From contig DMEZ01000011.1 in assembly GCA_003450735.1 (NCBI GenBank), positions 1 to 17,834 on the forward strand: a DNA stretch of 17,834 bases, written 5' to 3'. Below are positions 7,812 through 15,591 of this stretch, in pieces. The stretch comes from Elusimicrobiota bacterium. GTDB taxonomy: Bacteria > Elusimicrobiota > Elusimicrobia > UBA1565. Each line of letters starts with the position of its first letter. The stretch's first letter is position 1. The notes beneath the pieces are model-generated. The model ran no database searches. It saw only the letters and a list, made by a program, of their open reading frames with translations, and was not told where the DNA came from. Made by a program: the position numbers and the translations under genes.

Positions 7812-10262
7812 GTGGAGCGCTACGTCTGCGTCCACGGCCACTTCTACCAGCCCCCCCGGGAGAACCCCTGGCTCGACGAGGTCGAGGTCCAGGACTCGGC
7901 GAGCCCCTTCCACGACTGGAACGAGCGCATCGCCTTCGAATGCTACCGGGCGAATACCGCCGCCCGGGTCATGGACGAGAAGAACCGCATCGCGAGCCTG
8001 GTCAACAACTACGCCCGCATCAGCTTCAACGTCGGCCCGACCCTGCTCTCCTGGCTGGAGCGCAAGGACCCCGAGACCTACCGGGCCATCCTGGAGGCGG
8101 ACAAGGAGAGCCGCCGCCGCTACGGCGGGCACGGCTCGGCCTTCGCCCAGCCCTACAACCACCTGATCCTGCCCCTGGCCAACCGGCGCGACAAGGTCAC
8201 CCAGGTGCGCTGGGGCCTCAAGGACTTCGAGCGCCGCTTCGGCCGCCGCCCCGAGGGGATGTGGCTGCCCGAGGCGGCCGTGGACACGGAGACCCTCGAG
8301 ATCCTGGCCGAGGAGGGCGTGCGCTTCACGGTGCTCGCCCCCCGGCAGGCCCAGCGCGTGCGCCGCTTCGGCGAGAAGGCCTGGCAGGACTGCGGCGCGG
8401 CGGTCGACCCGACCCGGGCCTACCGCGCGTTCCTTCCTTCCGGCCGCTCGCTCTCCCTCTTCTTCTACGACGGCCCCATCTCGCTCGCCGTCGCCTTCGA
8501 GGGGCTCCTCAAGAGCGGGGAGACCTTCGCCAAACGCATCCTCTCGGGCTTCTCGCAGGAGCGCAAGCACGTCCAGCTCGTCCACATCGCGACCGACGGG
8601 GAGACCTACGGCCACCACCACCGCTTCGGCGACATGGCCCTCACCTACGCCCTGCGCCACATCGAGGAGGGCGGCCACGCCCGGCTCACCAACTACGGCG
8701 AGTTCCTCTCCAAGCACCCGCCGACCTGGGAGGCGGAGATCGCCGACGACACCTCCTGGTCCTGCGCCCACGGGCTGGAGCGCTGGCGCTCCGACTGCGG
8801 CTGCAAGTCGAGGGCGGGGTGGCATCAGGCCTGGCGCGCGCCCCTGCGCAAGGCGCTCGACTGGCTGCGCGACGAGGCCGCCCCCCTCTACGAGGCGCAG
8901 GCCTCCGGGCTCCTGCGCGAGCCCTGGGCCGCGCGGGACGCCTTTATCGACCTCGTCCTGGACAACTCTCCGAAGGCCAAGGACGAGTTCTTCCGGCGCC
9001 ATGCCGTTCGGGCCCTTACCGCTCCCGAACGTACGCGCGCCCTCAAGCTGCTCGAGCTCCAGCGCCGCCTCATGCTCATGTACACGAGCTGCGGCTGGTT
9101 CTTCGACGACATCTCGGGGCTCGAGACGGTGCAGGTGCTCCGCTACGCGGCCCGCGCGGCCGAGGACGCCGAGGAACTCTTCGGCCGTCCCTTCCACGGG
9201 GAGCTCGCCGCGCGCCTCGAGGCGGCCAAGAGCAACCTGCCCGAGCGCCAAGACGGGCGCCGGGTCTACGAGCAGCTGGCGCGCGGCTCGGCCGTGACTC
9301 CGGCCTCCGCCTGCGCCCAGCTCGCCTTGACCTCCCTCTTCGAGGATCCGGAGCCCAAGCGCGCCCTCTACGCCTACGAAGCGGAGCTGGAGGCCTTCAC
9401 CCGCAAGGGCGCGGGCAAGACCCGGCTAGTGACTGGTCGGCTCCGTTTGAGCCGCCGGACGACCCTCGAGGAGCGCCGCTTCGTCTTCGCCGCCCTCCAC
9501 CTGGGCGACCACGCCTTCCACGGCGGGGTGGATGACGCCCAAGACGAGGAGGGCTTCCGCGCCCTGGAGAGCGACCTGCTCGCCCGCTTCGACCGCGCGG
9601 ACACGACGGGGTGCCTGCTCTTGCTGGGCCGCCGGTTCGGAGAGAAGGGCTACGACATCGGCGCCCTCTTCCTGGATGAGCAGCGCCGCCTCATCTCCCG
9701 CGTCATCGAGGCCCCTCTGAGCGAGGCCGTCTCGGCCTACCGCCAGCTCTACTCCCACCATGCCCCCGTCCTGCGCTTCCTCAAGGAGCAGGGCCTGCCC
9801 GCGCCGAAGGCGGTGAACACGGCCGCCGAACTGGCTCTGCACGCCGACCTCCGAGCCGAGCTGGAGAAGCCCGAGCCCGCCCCCCTTCGTGCGGCGGGCC
9901 TGGTCGAGGAAGCCGAGCGCTCGGGCGTGCGCCTGGAGGCGGAGGGGCTGAGCGTCCTCGCCCGCGATTGGCTCGAGCGTCTGGCCGCGCGGCTCTCCAA
10001 GACCCCCGACGACCCCGCCGCCGTCGCGGCCTTGAGCGCGGCCCTGCGCGCGCTGCGCAAGCTCCCCTTCCCCGTGGACCTCTGGAGGACGCAGAACGTC
10101 CTCGTCCGCCTGCTCCATGAGGAGACGGACCCCCGCCCGGTGTTCCGGAGCGTCGAGGAACGAGCCGCCCGGGCCCGGCTCTACGCCGAGGCCGCCGAGC
10201 TCCTCAACGTCCGCGCGGAGCCCCTCCCCGCGCCCCCCGCCCTCCCCGCCAGAGTGGTATAA
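7812..10262 (+). CDS. GH57-type glycoside hydrolase with DUF3536 domain
   Basis: An 816-residue cytoplasmic protein (no signal peptide) whose N-terminal ~300 residues are a GH57-type domain. Visible elements are HGHFYQPP (H8, H10), YNHLILPLA (115-123), GMWLPEAAVD with the expected nucleophile E154, and ATDGETYGHHHRFGD with the expected acid/base D262. The next region carries DUF3536 hallmarks: SWSCAHGLERWRSDCGC (about 315-331) and MYTSCGWFFDDISG (near 430). The last ~300 residues are helical, charged and not recognised. GH57 enzymes include amylases, 4-alpha-glucanotransferases and branching enzymes; activity of the DUF3536 group is unknown to me, and an alpha-glucan substrate is inferred from glgB next door. 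Start is GTG 7812, 3 nt after GAGAGG (7803-7808), which overlaps the glgB stop. The TAA stop lies within a -10 box for the next unit. Confidence 0.87.
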   Translation: MERYVCVHGHFYQPPRENPWLDEVEVQDSASPFHDWNERIAFECYRANTAARVMDEKNRIASLVNNYARISFNVGPTLLSWLERKDPETYRAILEADKESRRRYGGHGSAFAQPYNHLILPLANRRDKVTQVRWGLKDFERRFGRRPEGMWLPEAAVDTETLEILAEEGVRFTVLAPRQAQRVRRFGEKAWQDCGAAVDPTRAYRAFLPSGRSLSLFFYDGPISLAVAFEGLLKSGETFAKRILSGFSQERKHVQLVHIATDGETYGHHHRFGDMALTYALRHIEEGGHARLTNYGEFLSKHPPTWEAEIADDTSWSCAHGLERWRSDCGCKSRAGWHQAWRAPLRKALDWLRDEAAPLYEAQASGLLREPWAARDAFIDLVLDNSPKAKDEFFRRHAVRALTAPERTRALKLLELQRRLMLMYTSCGWFFDDISGLETVQVLRYAARAAEDAEELFGRPFHGELAARLEAAKSNLPERQDGRRVYEQLARGSAVTPASACAQLALTSLFEDPEPKRALYAYEAELEAFTRKGAGKTRLVTGRLRLSRRTTLEERRFVFAALHLGDHAFHGGVDDAQDEEGFRALESDLLARFDRADTTGCLLLLGRRFGEKGYDIGALFLDEQRRLISRVIEAPLSEAVSAYRQLYSHHAPVLRFLKEQGLPAPKAVNTAAELALHADLRAELEKPEPAPLRAAGLVEEAERSGVRLEAEGLSVLARDWLERLAARLSKTPDDPAAVAALSAALRALRKLPFPVDLWRTQNVLVRLLHEETDPRPVFRSVEERAARARLYAEAAELLNVRAEPLPAPPALPARVV

Positions 10263-10263
10263 T
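10255..10263 (+). promoter_or_regulatory. Consensus extended -10 promoter upstream of the ABC exporter
   Basis: TGGTATAAT matches TGnTATAAT perfectly, standing out in DNA of about 75% GC. It contains the TAA stop of the GH57 gene (10260-10262) and ends 8 nt before ATG 10272. No -35 is apparent at 16-18 bp. There is no Shine-Dalgarno between it and the ATG, so a leaderless transcript is predicted. It would let the envelope genes be expressed independently of the c-di-AMP/glycogen unit. Confidence 0.6.
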
Positions 10264-10271
10264 CGCCGTCG

Positions 10272-12050
10272 ATGCCCCCCGAACCCCCGCCGGACTCCGG
10301 CGCCATCATCCGCCGCCTGATCCCCTACGTCGCCCCCTACCGGCTGCGCTTCCTCCAGGCGGCCCTGTGCATGGTGCTGGTCTCGGTGTTCAACGGCGCC
10401 ACCGTCTGGCTGCTCAAGCCCGTGGTGGACAAGGTCTTCATCCAGCGCGACATCGCGATGCTCAAGACCCTGCTTTTCCTCGTCCCGCTCGTCTTCTTCT
10501 GCAAGATGGTGCTCAACTTCACCCAGGTCTACCTGATGTGCTGGATCAGCCAGCGCGCCACCCGGGCCATCCGCGCCGACCTCTTCCGCCACCTCCACGG
10601 CCTCTCGATGGACTTCTTCTGGAAGAGCCGCAGCGGTGAGGTGCTCTCCCGGGTCACGAGCGACCTCACCAACGTCCAGTCCGCGCTCCAGTTCACCCCG
10701 CTCTACCTCATCCGCGAAGGCTTCACCGCCCTCGTCCTGCTCACCTCCCTCTTCGTGCTCAACTGGCGCTTCGCCTGCCTTTCGGCCGTGGCCTTGCCCA
10801 TCGCGGGGGTCGTGCTCTACGTGACCGGGCGCAAGATGCGCATGGCCACGCGGCGCGGCCAGGAGATCATGGGGGACCTCTACCACCGCTTCCAGGAGTC
10901 CATCCAGGGGATGCTGGTGGTCAAGGCCTTCAACTACGAGGCCGGCGCCATCGCCAAGTTCGACCGGGAGAACGCCGCCTTCTTCGACCAGATGATGCGC
11001 TACCTGCGGGCCGCGGCCCTCTCGGGGCCCCTCATGGAGTTCCTGGGGAGCCTGGTGCTCACGCTCGTCCTCTACTACGGCGGCCGCGAGATCATGGACC
11101 AGCGCATGAGCCCCGGCGACTTCATGGTCTTCTTCGGCTGCATGTTCGCGGCCTACACCCCCATCAAGAACCTCGCCAACCTCAACTCGGAGTTCCAGCG
11201 CGGCGCGGCCTCCGCTCTGCGGATCTTCGTCGTGCTCGACGAGAAGGCCACGGTCGTCGAGTCCCCCGCCCCCCGCCCCTTCGCGAAGCTCGAGAAGGGC
11301 CTCGTCTTCGAGAAGGTCTCCTTCCGCTACCCCGGGCGGGACGCCTGGGCGCTCAAGGGGGTCGACCTGAGCGTCGCCCCCGGCGAGGTCGTGGCCGTGG
11401 CGGGCTCGAGCGGCTCCGGCAAGACCACCCTCGCCCACCTGCTTTTGCGCCTCTTCGACCCGGAGGAGGGCCGCATCCTCGTCGACGGGATCGACCTTCG
11501 GGAGTACTCCATCGCCTCCCTGCGCCGGGCCATCGGGCTGGTCACCCAGGACACCATCCTCCTGCACGACACGGTCATGGGCAACGTGGCCATCGGCTGT
11601 CCCGACGCCTCGCAGGAGCGCATCCTCGCGGCCCTCCGCGCGGCCGACGCCGCCGATTTCGTGGCCCGCCTGCCGCAGGGGCGCGAGACCGTCCTCGGCG
11701 AGCGCGGCCTGCGCCTCTCGGGCGGCCAGCGCCAGCGCCTCGCCATCGCCCGGGCCATCCTCAAGGACCCCTCCCTGCTCGTCCTCGACGAGGCCACCTC
11801 GAACCTGGACGCCGCCAGCGAGCGCAGCGTCCAGCAGGCCCTCGATAAGCTCTACGCCGGCCGGACCGCGCTGGTCATCGCCCACCGCCTCTCCACCCTT
11901 CAGAGCGCCCACCGCATCGTCGTCCTGCACCAGGGCGAGGTGATGGAGAGCGGCACCCACGCGGAGCTGCTCGCGCGGCGCGGGGTGTACGCCGGCATGC
12001 ACGCCCTCCAGAGCCTCGAGCGGCCCGTCGAGACCGAGGCCGCCTCTTGA
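10272..12050 (+). CDS. MsbA-like ABC exporter (fused permease and ATPase)
   Basis: A 592-residue ABC half-transporter that should work as a homodimer in the inner membrane. The N-terminal ~320 residues form a six-helix type IV exporter domain, including RAIRADLFRHLHGLSMDFF and SRVTSDLTNVQ as in MsbA. The nucleotide-binding domain has Walker A GSSGSGKTT (378-386), a Q-loop near VTQDTILLHDTV, signature LSGGQ (482-486), Walker B LLVLDEA (D506, E507), D-loop SNLDAASE and H-loop IAHRLS (H538). All catalytic residues are present. The substrate is not readable from sequence. MsbA-type lipid A or phospholipid flipping is the best guess, with a drug or peptide exporter as the alternative. It heads the second plus-strand unit, with its own -10 8 nt upstream. 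Its stop overlaps the TTG start of the exonuclease (TTGA). Confidence 0.9.
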   Translation: MPPEPPPDSGAIIRRLIPYVAPYRLRFLQAALCMVLVSVFNGATVWLLKPVVDKVFIQRDIAMLKTLLFLVPLVFFCKMVLNFTQVYLMCWISQRATRAIRADLFRHLHGLSMDFFWKSRSGEVLSRVTSDLTNVQSALQFTPLYLIREGFTALVLLTSLFVLNWRFACLSAVALPIAGVVLYVTGRKMRMATRRGQEIMGDLYHRFQESIQGMLVVKAFNYEAGAIAKFDRENAAFFDQMMRYLRAAALSGPLMEFLGSLVLTLVLYYGGREIMDQRMSPGDFMVFFGCMFAAYTPIKNLANLNSEFQRGAASALRIFVVLDEKATVVESPAPRPFAKLEKGLVFEKVSFRYPGRDAWALKGVDLSVAPGEVVAVAGSSGSGKTTLAHLLLRLFDPEEGRILVDGIDLREYSIASLRRAIGLVTQDTILLHDTVMGNVAIGCPDASQERILAALRAADAADFVARLPQGRETVLGERGLRLSGGQRQRLAIARAILKDPSLLVLDEATSNLDAASERSVQQALDKLYAGRTALVIAHRLSTLQSAHRIVVLHQGEVMESGTHAELLARRGVYAGMHALQSLERPVETEAAS

Positions 12051-12826
12051 CCTTCGAGCGCGACCTCGCCTTCTTCGACCTCGAAGCCACCGGCGTCGAC
12101 ACTCAGCGCGACCGCATCGTGCAGGTCGCCGTCATCCGGCTCTCCCCGACGGGCACGCGGACGCGCTGGAGCACCCTGGTCAACCCCGAGTGCCCCATCC
12201 CGCCCGAGGCCATCGCCGTGCACCACATCACGGACGCCATGGCCGCCAAGGCGCCGCGCTTCAAGGACGTCGCGGCGCAGATCCTGGAGAAGCTCGAGGG
12301 AGCCGACCTCGGCGGCTTCGGCGCGGCCCGCTACGACATCCCTCTCCTGAGCGCGGAGTTCCAGCGCGCCGGGCTCTCCTTCCCCCTCGAGGGCCGCCGG
12401 GTGTTCGACGCGCAGGCGATCTTCCACAAGATGGAGCCGCGCAACCTCACGGCGGCCTACGCCCTCTACTGCGGCAAGAGCCTCGAGAACGCCCACGACG
12501 CCTCCGCCGACGCGGAGGCCTCCCTGGACGTGTTCTTGGCCCAGCTCGAGCGCTACAAGGACCGCCTGCCCGCGGAGGCGGCCGCCCTCCACGAGTTCTG
12601 CGCCCCGGGCGACCCGGCCCGCAACGTGGACTCGGGCGGGAAGTTCGTCTGGCGCCACGGCGAGGCCGCCTTCAACTTCGGCAAGCACCGCACCCGGACG
12701 CTGCAGGAGGTCGTCAAGACCGACCGGAACTACGTGGAGTGGGTCGCCCGCACCAAGGACATGGGCGAGGCGGCGGACATCTGCTGGAAGGCTCTGCAGG
12801 GCTCCTTCCCCAAAAAGGGCTCCTGA
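12047..12826 (+). CDS. DnaQ/ExoX-like 3'-5' exonuclease with C-terminal accessory domain
   Basis: A 259-residue DEDDh exonuclease. Exo I is FFDLEATG (D11, E13), followed by VHHIT (59-62). Exo II contains D97 in FGAARYDIPLL, and Exo III is HDASAD (H150, D155), so all four acids and the catalytic His are present. Residues about 198-255 form a small second domain (FNFGKHRTRTLQEVV...NYVEWV) like the module at the C-terminus of ExoX-type nucleases (DUF3820-like). Such enzymes trim DNA 3' ends in repair, or act in RNA turnover; which applies here is unknown. It starts at TTG 12047 overlapping the transporter stop, a coupling likely due to operon packing rather than function. It ends 4 bp before the next ATG. 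Confidence 0.87.
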   Translation: MTFERDLAFFDLEATGVDTQRDRIVQVAVIRLSPTGTRTRWSTLVNPECPIPPEAIAVHHITDAMAAKAPRFKDVAAQILEKLEGADLGGFGAARYDIPLLSAEFQRAGLSFPLEGRRVFDAQAIFHKMEPRNLTAAYALYCGKSLENAHDASADAEASLDVFLAQLERYKDRLPAEAAALHEFCAPGDPARNVDSGGKFVWRHGEAAFNFGKHRTRTLQEVVKTDRNYVEWVARTKDMGEAADICWKALQGSFPKKGS

Positions 12827-12830
12827 GCCC

Positions 12831-13760
12831 ATGAAGTGCGTCGACTCCCTGCGCGCGCGGGCCGGGCTGACCGACCCGCAGGCCGCCCTGCTCGACGACA
12901 TCGAGACCGGCCGCCTCTTCTCCCTGCACCGGGAGATCAAGGCCCTCTTCTACCTCGGAGCGACCTTCATCGTCTTCGGGGTGGGCGCGACGCTCAAAGA
13001 CCGCCTCATGGAGCTGGGCCCGCTCACCATCCTGAGCGTCCTGGCCCTAGCGGTCGCGGCCTGCTACGGCTACTGCTTCAAGAAGGCCGGCCCCTACTCC
13101 GAGGGCAAGACCGGATCCCCCACCGCCGGCTTCGACTACGTGCTCTACCTCGGCTGCGCCTTCCTCGGCCTCGCCTTCGGCTACGCCGAGGCGAAGTTCC
13201 AGCTGCTCGACCGCTACTGGGACTTCTACCTCCTGGGCTCGGGCTGCCTGTTCTTCGCCCTGGCCTACCGCTTCGACAACCGCTTCGTGCTCTCGATGGC
13301 GATCCTCAACCTGGCCGGCTGGCTCGGGGTGCGCCTCAAGCATTTCGAGATGCTGGACGTGCGCACCCAGGCCATGCTCTTCGCCGCCGCCCTCATCGCC
13401 CTAGGGAAATTCCTGGAAGACCGGAAAGTGAAGGCGCACTTCACCGACACCTACCTCCTCTTCGGCCTGCACCTGCTCTTCTGGTCTCTCCTGGCGGACG
13501 TCTTCCCCAAGGGCTTCGCCTGCTGGCAGTTCCCCGTCCTGGCCGCCCTGACGGTCTTCGCCCTGAACTATTCCTTCAAGCGGCGCCGGTTCGACTATTT
13601 CCTCTACTCGACGGTGTACGGCTACCTCGGCTTCTCCTCCGGAGTGGTGCATCACATCAGCGACTCCTCCGCGGTCTCCCTCTACGTCCTCGTCTCCTCC
13701 GTGGCCGTGATCGTCACGGTGTTCCGGATGCGGCGCTCCCTGGAGCAGGACCCGTGCTGA
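12831..13760 (+). CDS. Polytopic membrane protein, DUF2157-like
   Basis: A 309-residue protein with a short cytoplasmic N-terminus (about 1-38, including LTDPQAALLDDIETGRLFSLHREIK) followed by about eight hydrophobic helices separated by short charged loops, ending with RMRRSLEQDPC. The layout, a short helical head that leads into paired helices starting YLGATFIVFGVG, resembles DUF2157 membrane proteins; function unknown. No enzyme motif is seen. The ATG at 12831 lies 4 bp after the exonuclease stop, with no clear Shine-Dalgarno. It overlaps the next membrane gene by 7 bp, and the two probably act together. Confidence 0.72.
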   Translation: MKCVDSLRARAGLTDPQAALLDDIETGRLFSLHREIKALFYLGATFIVFGVGATLKDRLMELGPLTILSVLALAVAACYGYCFKKAGPYSEGKTGSPTAGFDYVLYLGCAFLGLAFGYAEAKFQLLDRYWDFYLLGSGCLFFALAYRFDNRFVLSMAILNLAGWLGVRLKHFEMLDVRTQAMLFAAALIALGKFLEDRKVKAHFTDTYLLFGLHLLFWSLLADVFPKGFACWQFPVLAALTVFALNYSFKRRRFDYFLYSTVYGYLGFSSGVVHHISDSSAVSLYVLVSSVAVIVTVFRMRRSLEQDPC

Positions 13761-14917
13761 GGATCTTTACCCCCGAGGAGGAGCAGGCGCTCTTCGAGCT
13801 GGAGGAGGCGCGGGCCTGGCGGCGCTCGGAGCTCATCGCCAAGGAGCAGCTCGACGCCGTCGAGCTTTCCGCCGGCAAAACGCTCTCCATGGCCGGGAAG
13901 GCCGTCCGCCTCCTCTTCGCCGGCTTCACCCTGCTGGCCATGGGCGCCGCCTCGGGCTTCGTGGGCAGCTGCCTCGGCCACGAGAAGGTCTCCCTGGGCG
14001 CTTTCTTCCTCCTCTCGGCCCCGGCCTACGTCCTCTTGGCCGAGCACCTCATCCGCCGCCATCGGCTCTATCGATTCGGCGCCGAGGAAGGCCTGCTCAT
14101 GGGCGCGGCCATCCAGCTCGCCGTCGGGACCTACCTCGTCTTCTCCTCGGGCCTCGACCCCTACGCGCGCCAAGGCTCGGAGATCCTCTTCACCCTCCCC
14201 TTCCTGATGGGCACGCTGGCCCTCTACGTGCGCTACGGCTACGCCTACGCGGGCATCGCCGCCGTGTTCGCGCTGGCCCAGCTCATCCTCTACCAGGGCC
14301 TGACCCCGCACGTCGCCCGCCTGACCCTCTCGGGCTCCTTCGCCGGGATCCTGCTGGCCATGCGCATGCGGGAGGTGCCCGGGTACGAGCGAGAGCGCTG
14401 GGACATGATCGACGCCTGCCTCTGCCTGGCGGTCTACCTGCCCCTCAACCTGCGTCTCGAGAGCCTGGCCAACCCCTTCGCGGTCCCGAAAGTCAGCTCG
14501 ATGGGACACTTCTACTGGGGCACCCTCGCGGCCGTCTGGCTCATCCCCCCCGCGGTCCTGCTGTGGGGCGTGCGCGCGCGCAAGCGCGCCGTCCTCATCG
14601 TCGGCGCCATCCTGGCCCTGCTCTCGCTGATGACCTTGAAGCCCTACCTGGGGCTCCAGCGCAACCCATGGGATCCGGCCGTCCTGGGCGTGTTCCTGAT
14701 GGGGCTGGGCTGGGCCTTGTCCCGGAAGCTCGACAGCGCCCCCGGCTGGACGGCCAAGCAGCTTTTGGTCCCCCGCGAGGAGCTGAGCGCGGGCGCCCTG
14801 CTGGCCGCCGCCGCGGCCGCCGTCGCCACGGGAGGCCAAGAGCCTTCGAGCACGCCCGAAAAGCCCCGGTTCGGAGGCGGAGAGTCCGGAGGAGCCGGTG
14901 CGACGGCTTCCTTCTAG
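13754..14917 (+). CDS. Polytopic membrane protein with Gly-rich C-terminal tail, unknown function
   Basis: A 387-residue protein. Residues 1-50 are charged and probably coiled (TPEEEQALFELEEARAWRR), then about ten hydrophobic helices follow to residue ~330, then a cytoplasmic tail. The tail has an Ala-rich helix (about 347-358) and ends in Gly/Ser-rich sequence (GGGESGGAGATASF). That tail recalls the Gly-rich ends of TPM/YgcG-type membrane proteins, though I see no TPM domain. I do not recognise the family. The start is GTG 13754, which overlaps the previous stop by 7 bp; the frame is open upstream only as a shadow of the DUF2157-like gene. It probably forms a pair with that gene. Its 3' end overlaps the LytM lipoprotein gene by 20 bp. 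Confidence 0.7.
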   Translation: MLRIFTPEEEQALFELEEARAWRRSELIAKEQLDAVELSAGKTLSMAGKAVRLLFAGFTLLAMGAASGFVGSCLGHEKVSLGAFFLLSAPAYVLLAEHLIRRHRLYRFGAEEGLLMGAAIQLAVGTYLVFSSGLDPYARQGSEILFTLPFLMGTLALYVRYGYAYAGIAAVFALAQLILYQGLTPHVARLTLSGSFAGILLAMRMREVPGYERERWDMIDACLCLAVYLPLNLRLESLANPFAVPKVSSMGHFYWGTLAAVWLIPPAVLLWGVRARKRAVLIVGAILALLSLMTLKPYLGLQRNPWDPAVLGVFLMGLGWALSRKLDSAPGWTAKQLLVPREELSAGALLAAAAAAVATGGQEPSSTPEKPRFGGGESGGAGATASF

Positions 14918-15581
14918 GCTTCTGCTGCTGGGGCTGGCCCTGCTGGCCGGCTGCGCGGAGCTCCAGAAAGTCGGCCGCCAGGCCGCCCGCGCGACGCCCC
15001 AGGGACGGAAATACCTCAGCCAATTCGACTATTACGCCAGCATCGCGAAGAAGCTGAAGAAGTTCCACGACTCGAAGACCCTCGACGAGAGCGTCATCCT
15101 CGACGTGCTCGTCGTGGTCGGCGTCGTCCCGCCCCCCAAAGGCGCTCCGCCCTCCAAGACGCCCGCTCCGAAGCCCTTCCCTGTCCCCGCCTACAAGGGG
15201 AAGTGGGCCTGGCCGCTCGAAGCCGGGGTGGTGAGCTCCGAGTTCGGGCCCCGCTGGGGAAAGAAGCACAACGGCATCGACATCGCGGCCGACCGGGGCG
15301 TCCCGATCATGGCTTCGGCCCCGGGCGAGGTGGTCTATTCGGGGAACCAGCTCACGGGCTACGGGAACGTGGTGTTCGTTCGCCACGACCAGGACACCGT
15401 GACCCTCTACGCGCACAACGACTCCAACGGGGTGAAGGTCGGCGACAAGGTGAGCCAGGGCCAGCGCATCGCCAAGCTGGGCTCGACCGGCCACTCCACC
15501 GGGCCGCACATCCATTTCGAGATGCGGGTGAAGAGCAAGGCCGTGAACCCGCGCACCTTGCTCCCGAAGAGCCGGTTCTAG
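14898..15581 (+). CDS. M23 (LytM) peptidase-domain lipoprotein
   Basis: A 227-residue lipoprotein. The N-terminus MRRLPSRLLLLGLALLAGC is a signal peptide with lipobox LAGC and lipidated Cys19, so the protein should be anchored in a membrane facing the periplasm. A charged helical and then Pro-rich linker (about 75-100) leads to a LytM domain at about 103-220. The zinc and active-site residues are present: H124 and D128 in KHNGIDIA, YAHND near 174, and H204/H206 in GPHIHFEM. It should therefore be a catalytic peptidoglycan endopeptidase rather than a degenerate EnvC/NlpD-like activator, although activator roles remain possible. GTG 14898 is taken as start because it puts the basic residues just before the signal helix. 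It overlaps the upstream gene by 20 bp. Confidence 0.9.
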   Translation: MRRLPSRLLLLGLALLAGCAELQKVGRQAARATPQGRKYLSQFDYYASIAKKLKKFHDSKTLDESVILDVLVVVGVVPPPKGAPPSKTPAPKPFPVPAYKGKWAWPLEAGVVSSEFGPRWGKKHNGIDIAADRGVPIMASAPGEVVYSGNQLTGYGNVVFVRHDQDTVTLYAHNDSNGVKVGDKVSQGQRIAKLGSTGHSTGPHIHFEMRVKSKAVNPRTLLPKSRF

Positions 15582-15587
15582 AGGTGA
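15581..15587 (+). promoter_or_regulatory. Shine-Dalgarno of the AIM24 gene
   Basis: GAGGTGA lies 4 nt before ATG 15592 and overlaps the LytM stop codon. It is the clearest ribosome binding site in the window and shows that the organism uses Shine-Dalgarno initiation inside operons, in contrast to the bare ATGs at unit heads. Confidence 0.7.
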
Positions 15588-15591
15588 GATC

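Noticed and set aside
7812..8800. Suspicion that the GH57 domain lacks its nucleophile
   Set aside because: Alignment by motif to GH57 branching enzymes and 4-alpha-glucanotransferases places the nucleophile in the WLPE segment (E154) and the acid/base in the DGE segment (D262), both present.
9426..12002. Long minus-strand open frame (858 codons) opposite the GH57 and ABC genes
   Set aside because: Composition is Glu/Gly/Val/Arg-biased antisense of GC-rich codons, no family motif, and both plus-strand genes are unambiguous.
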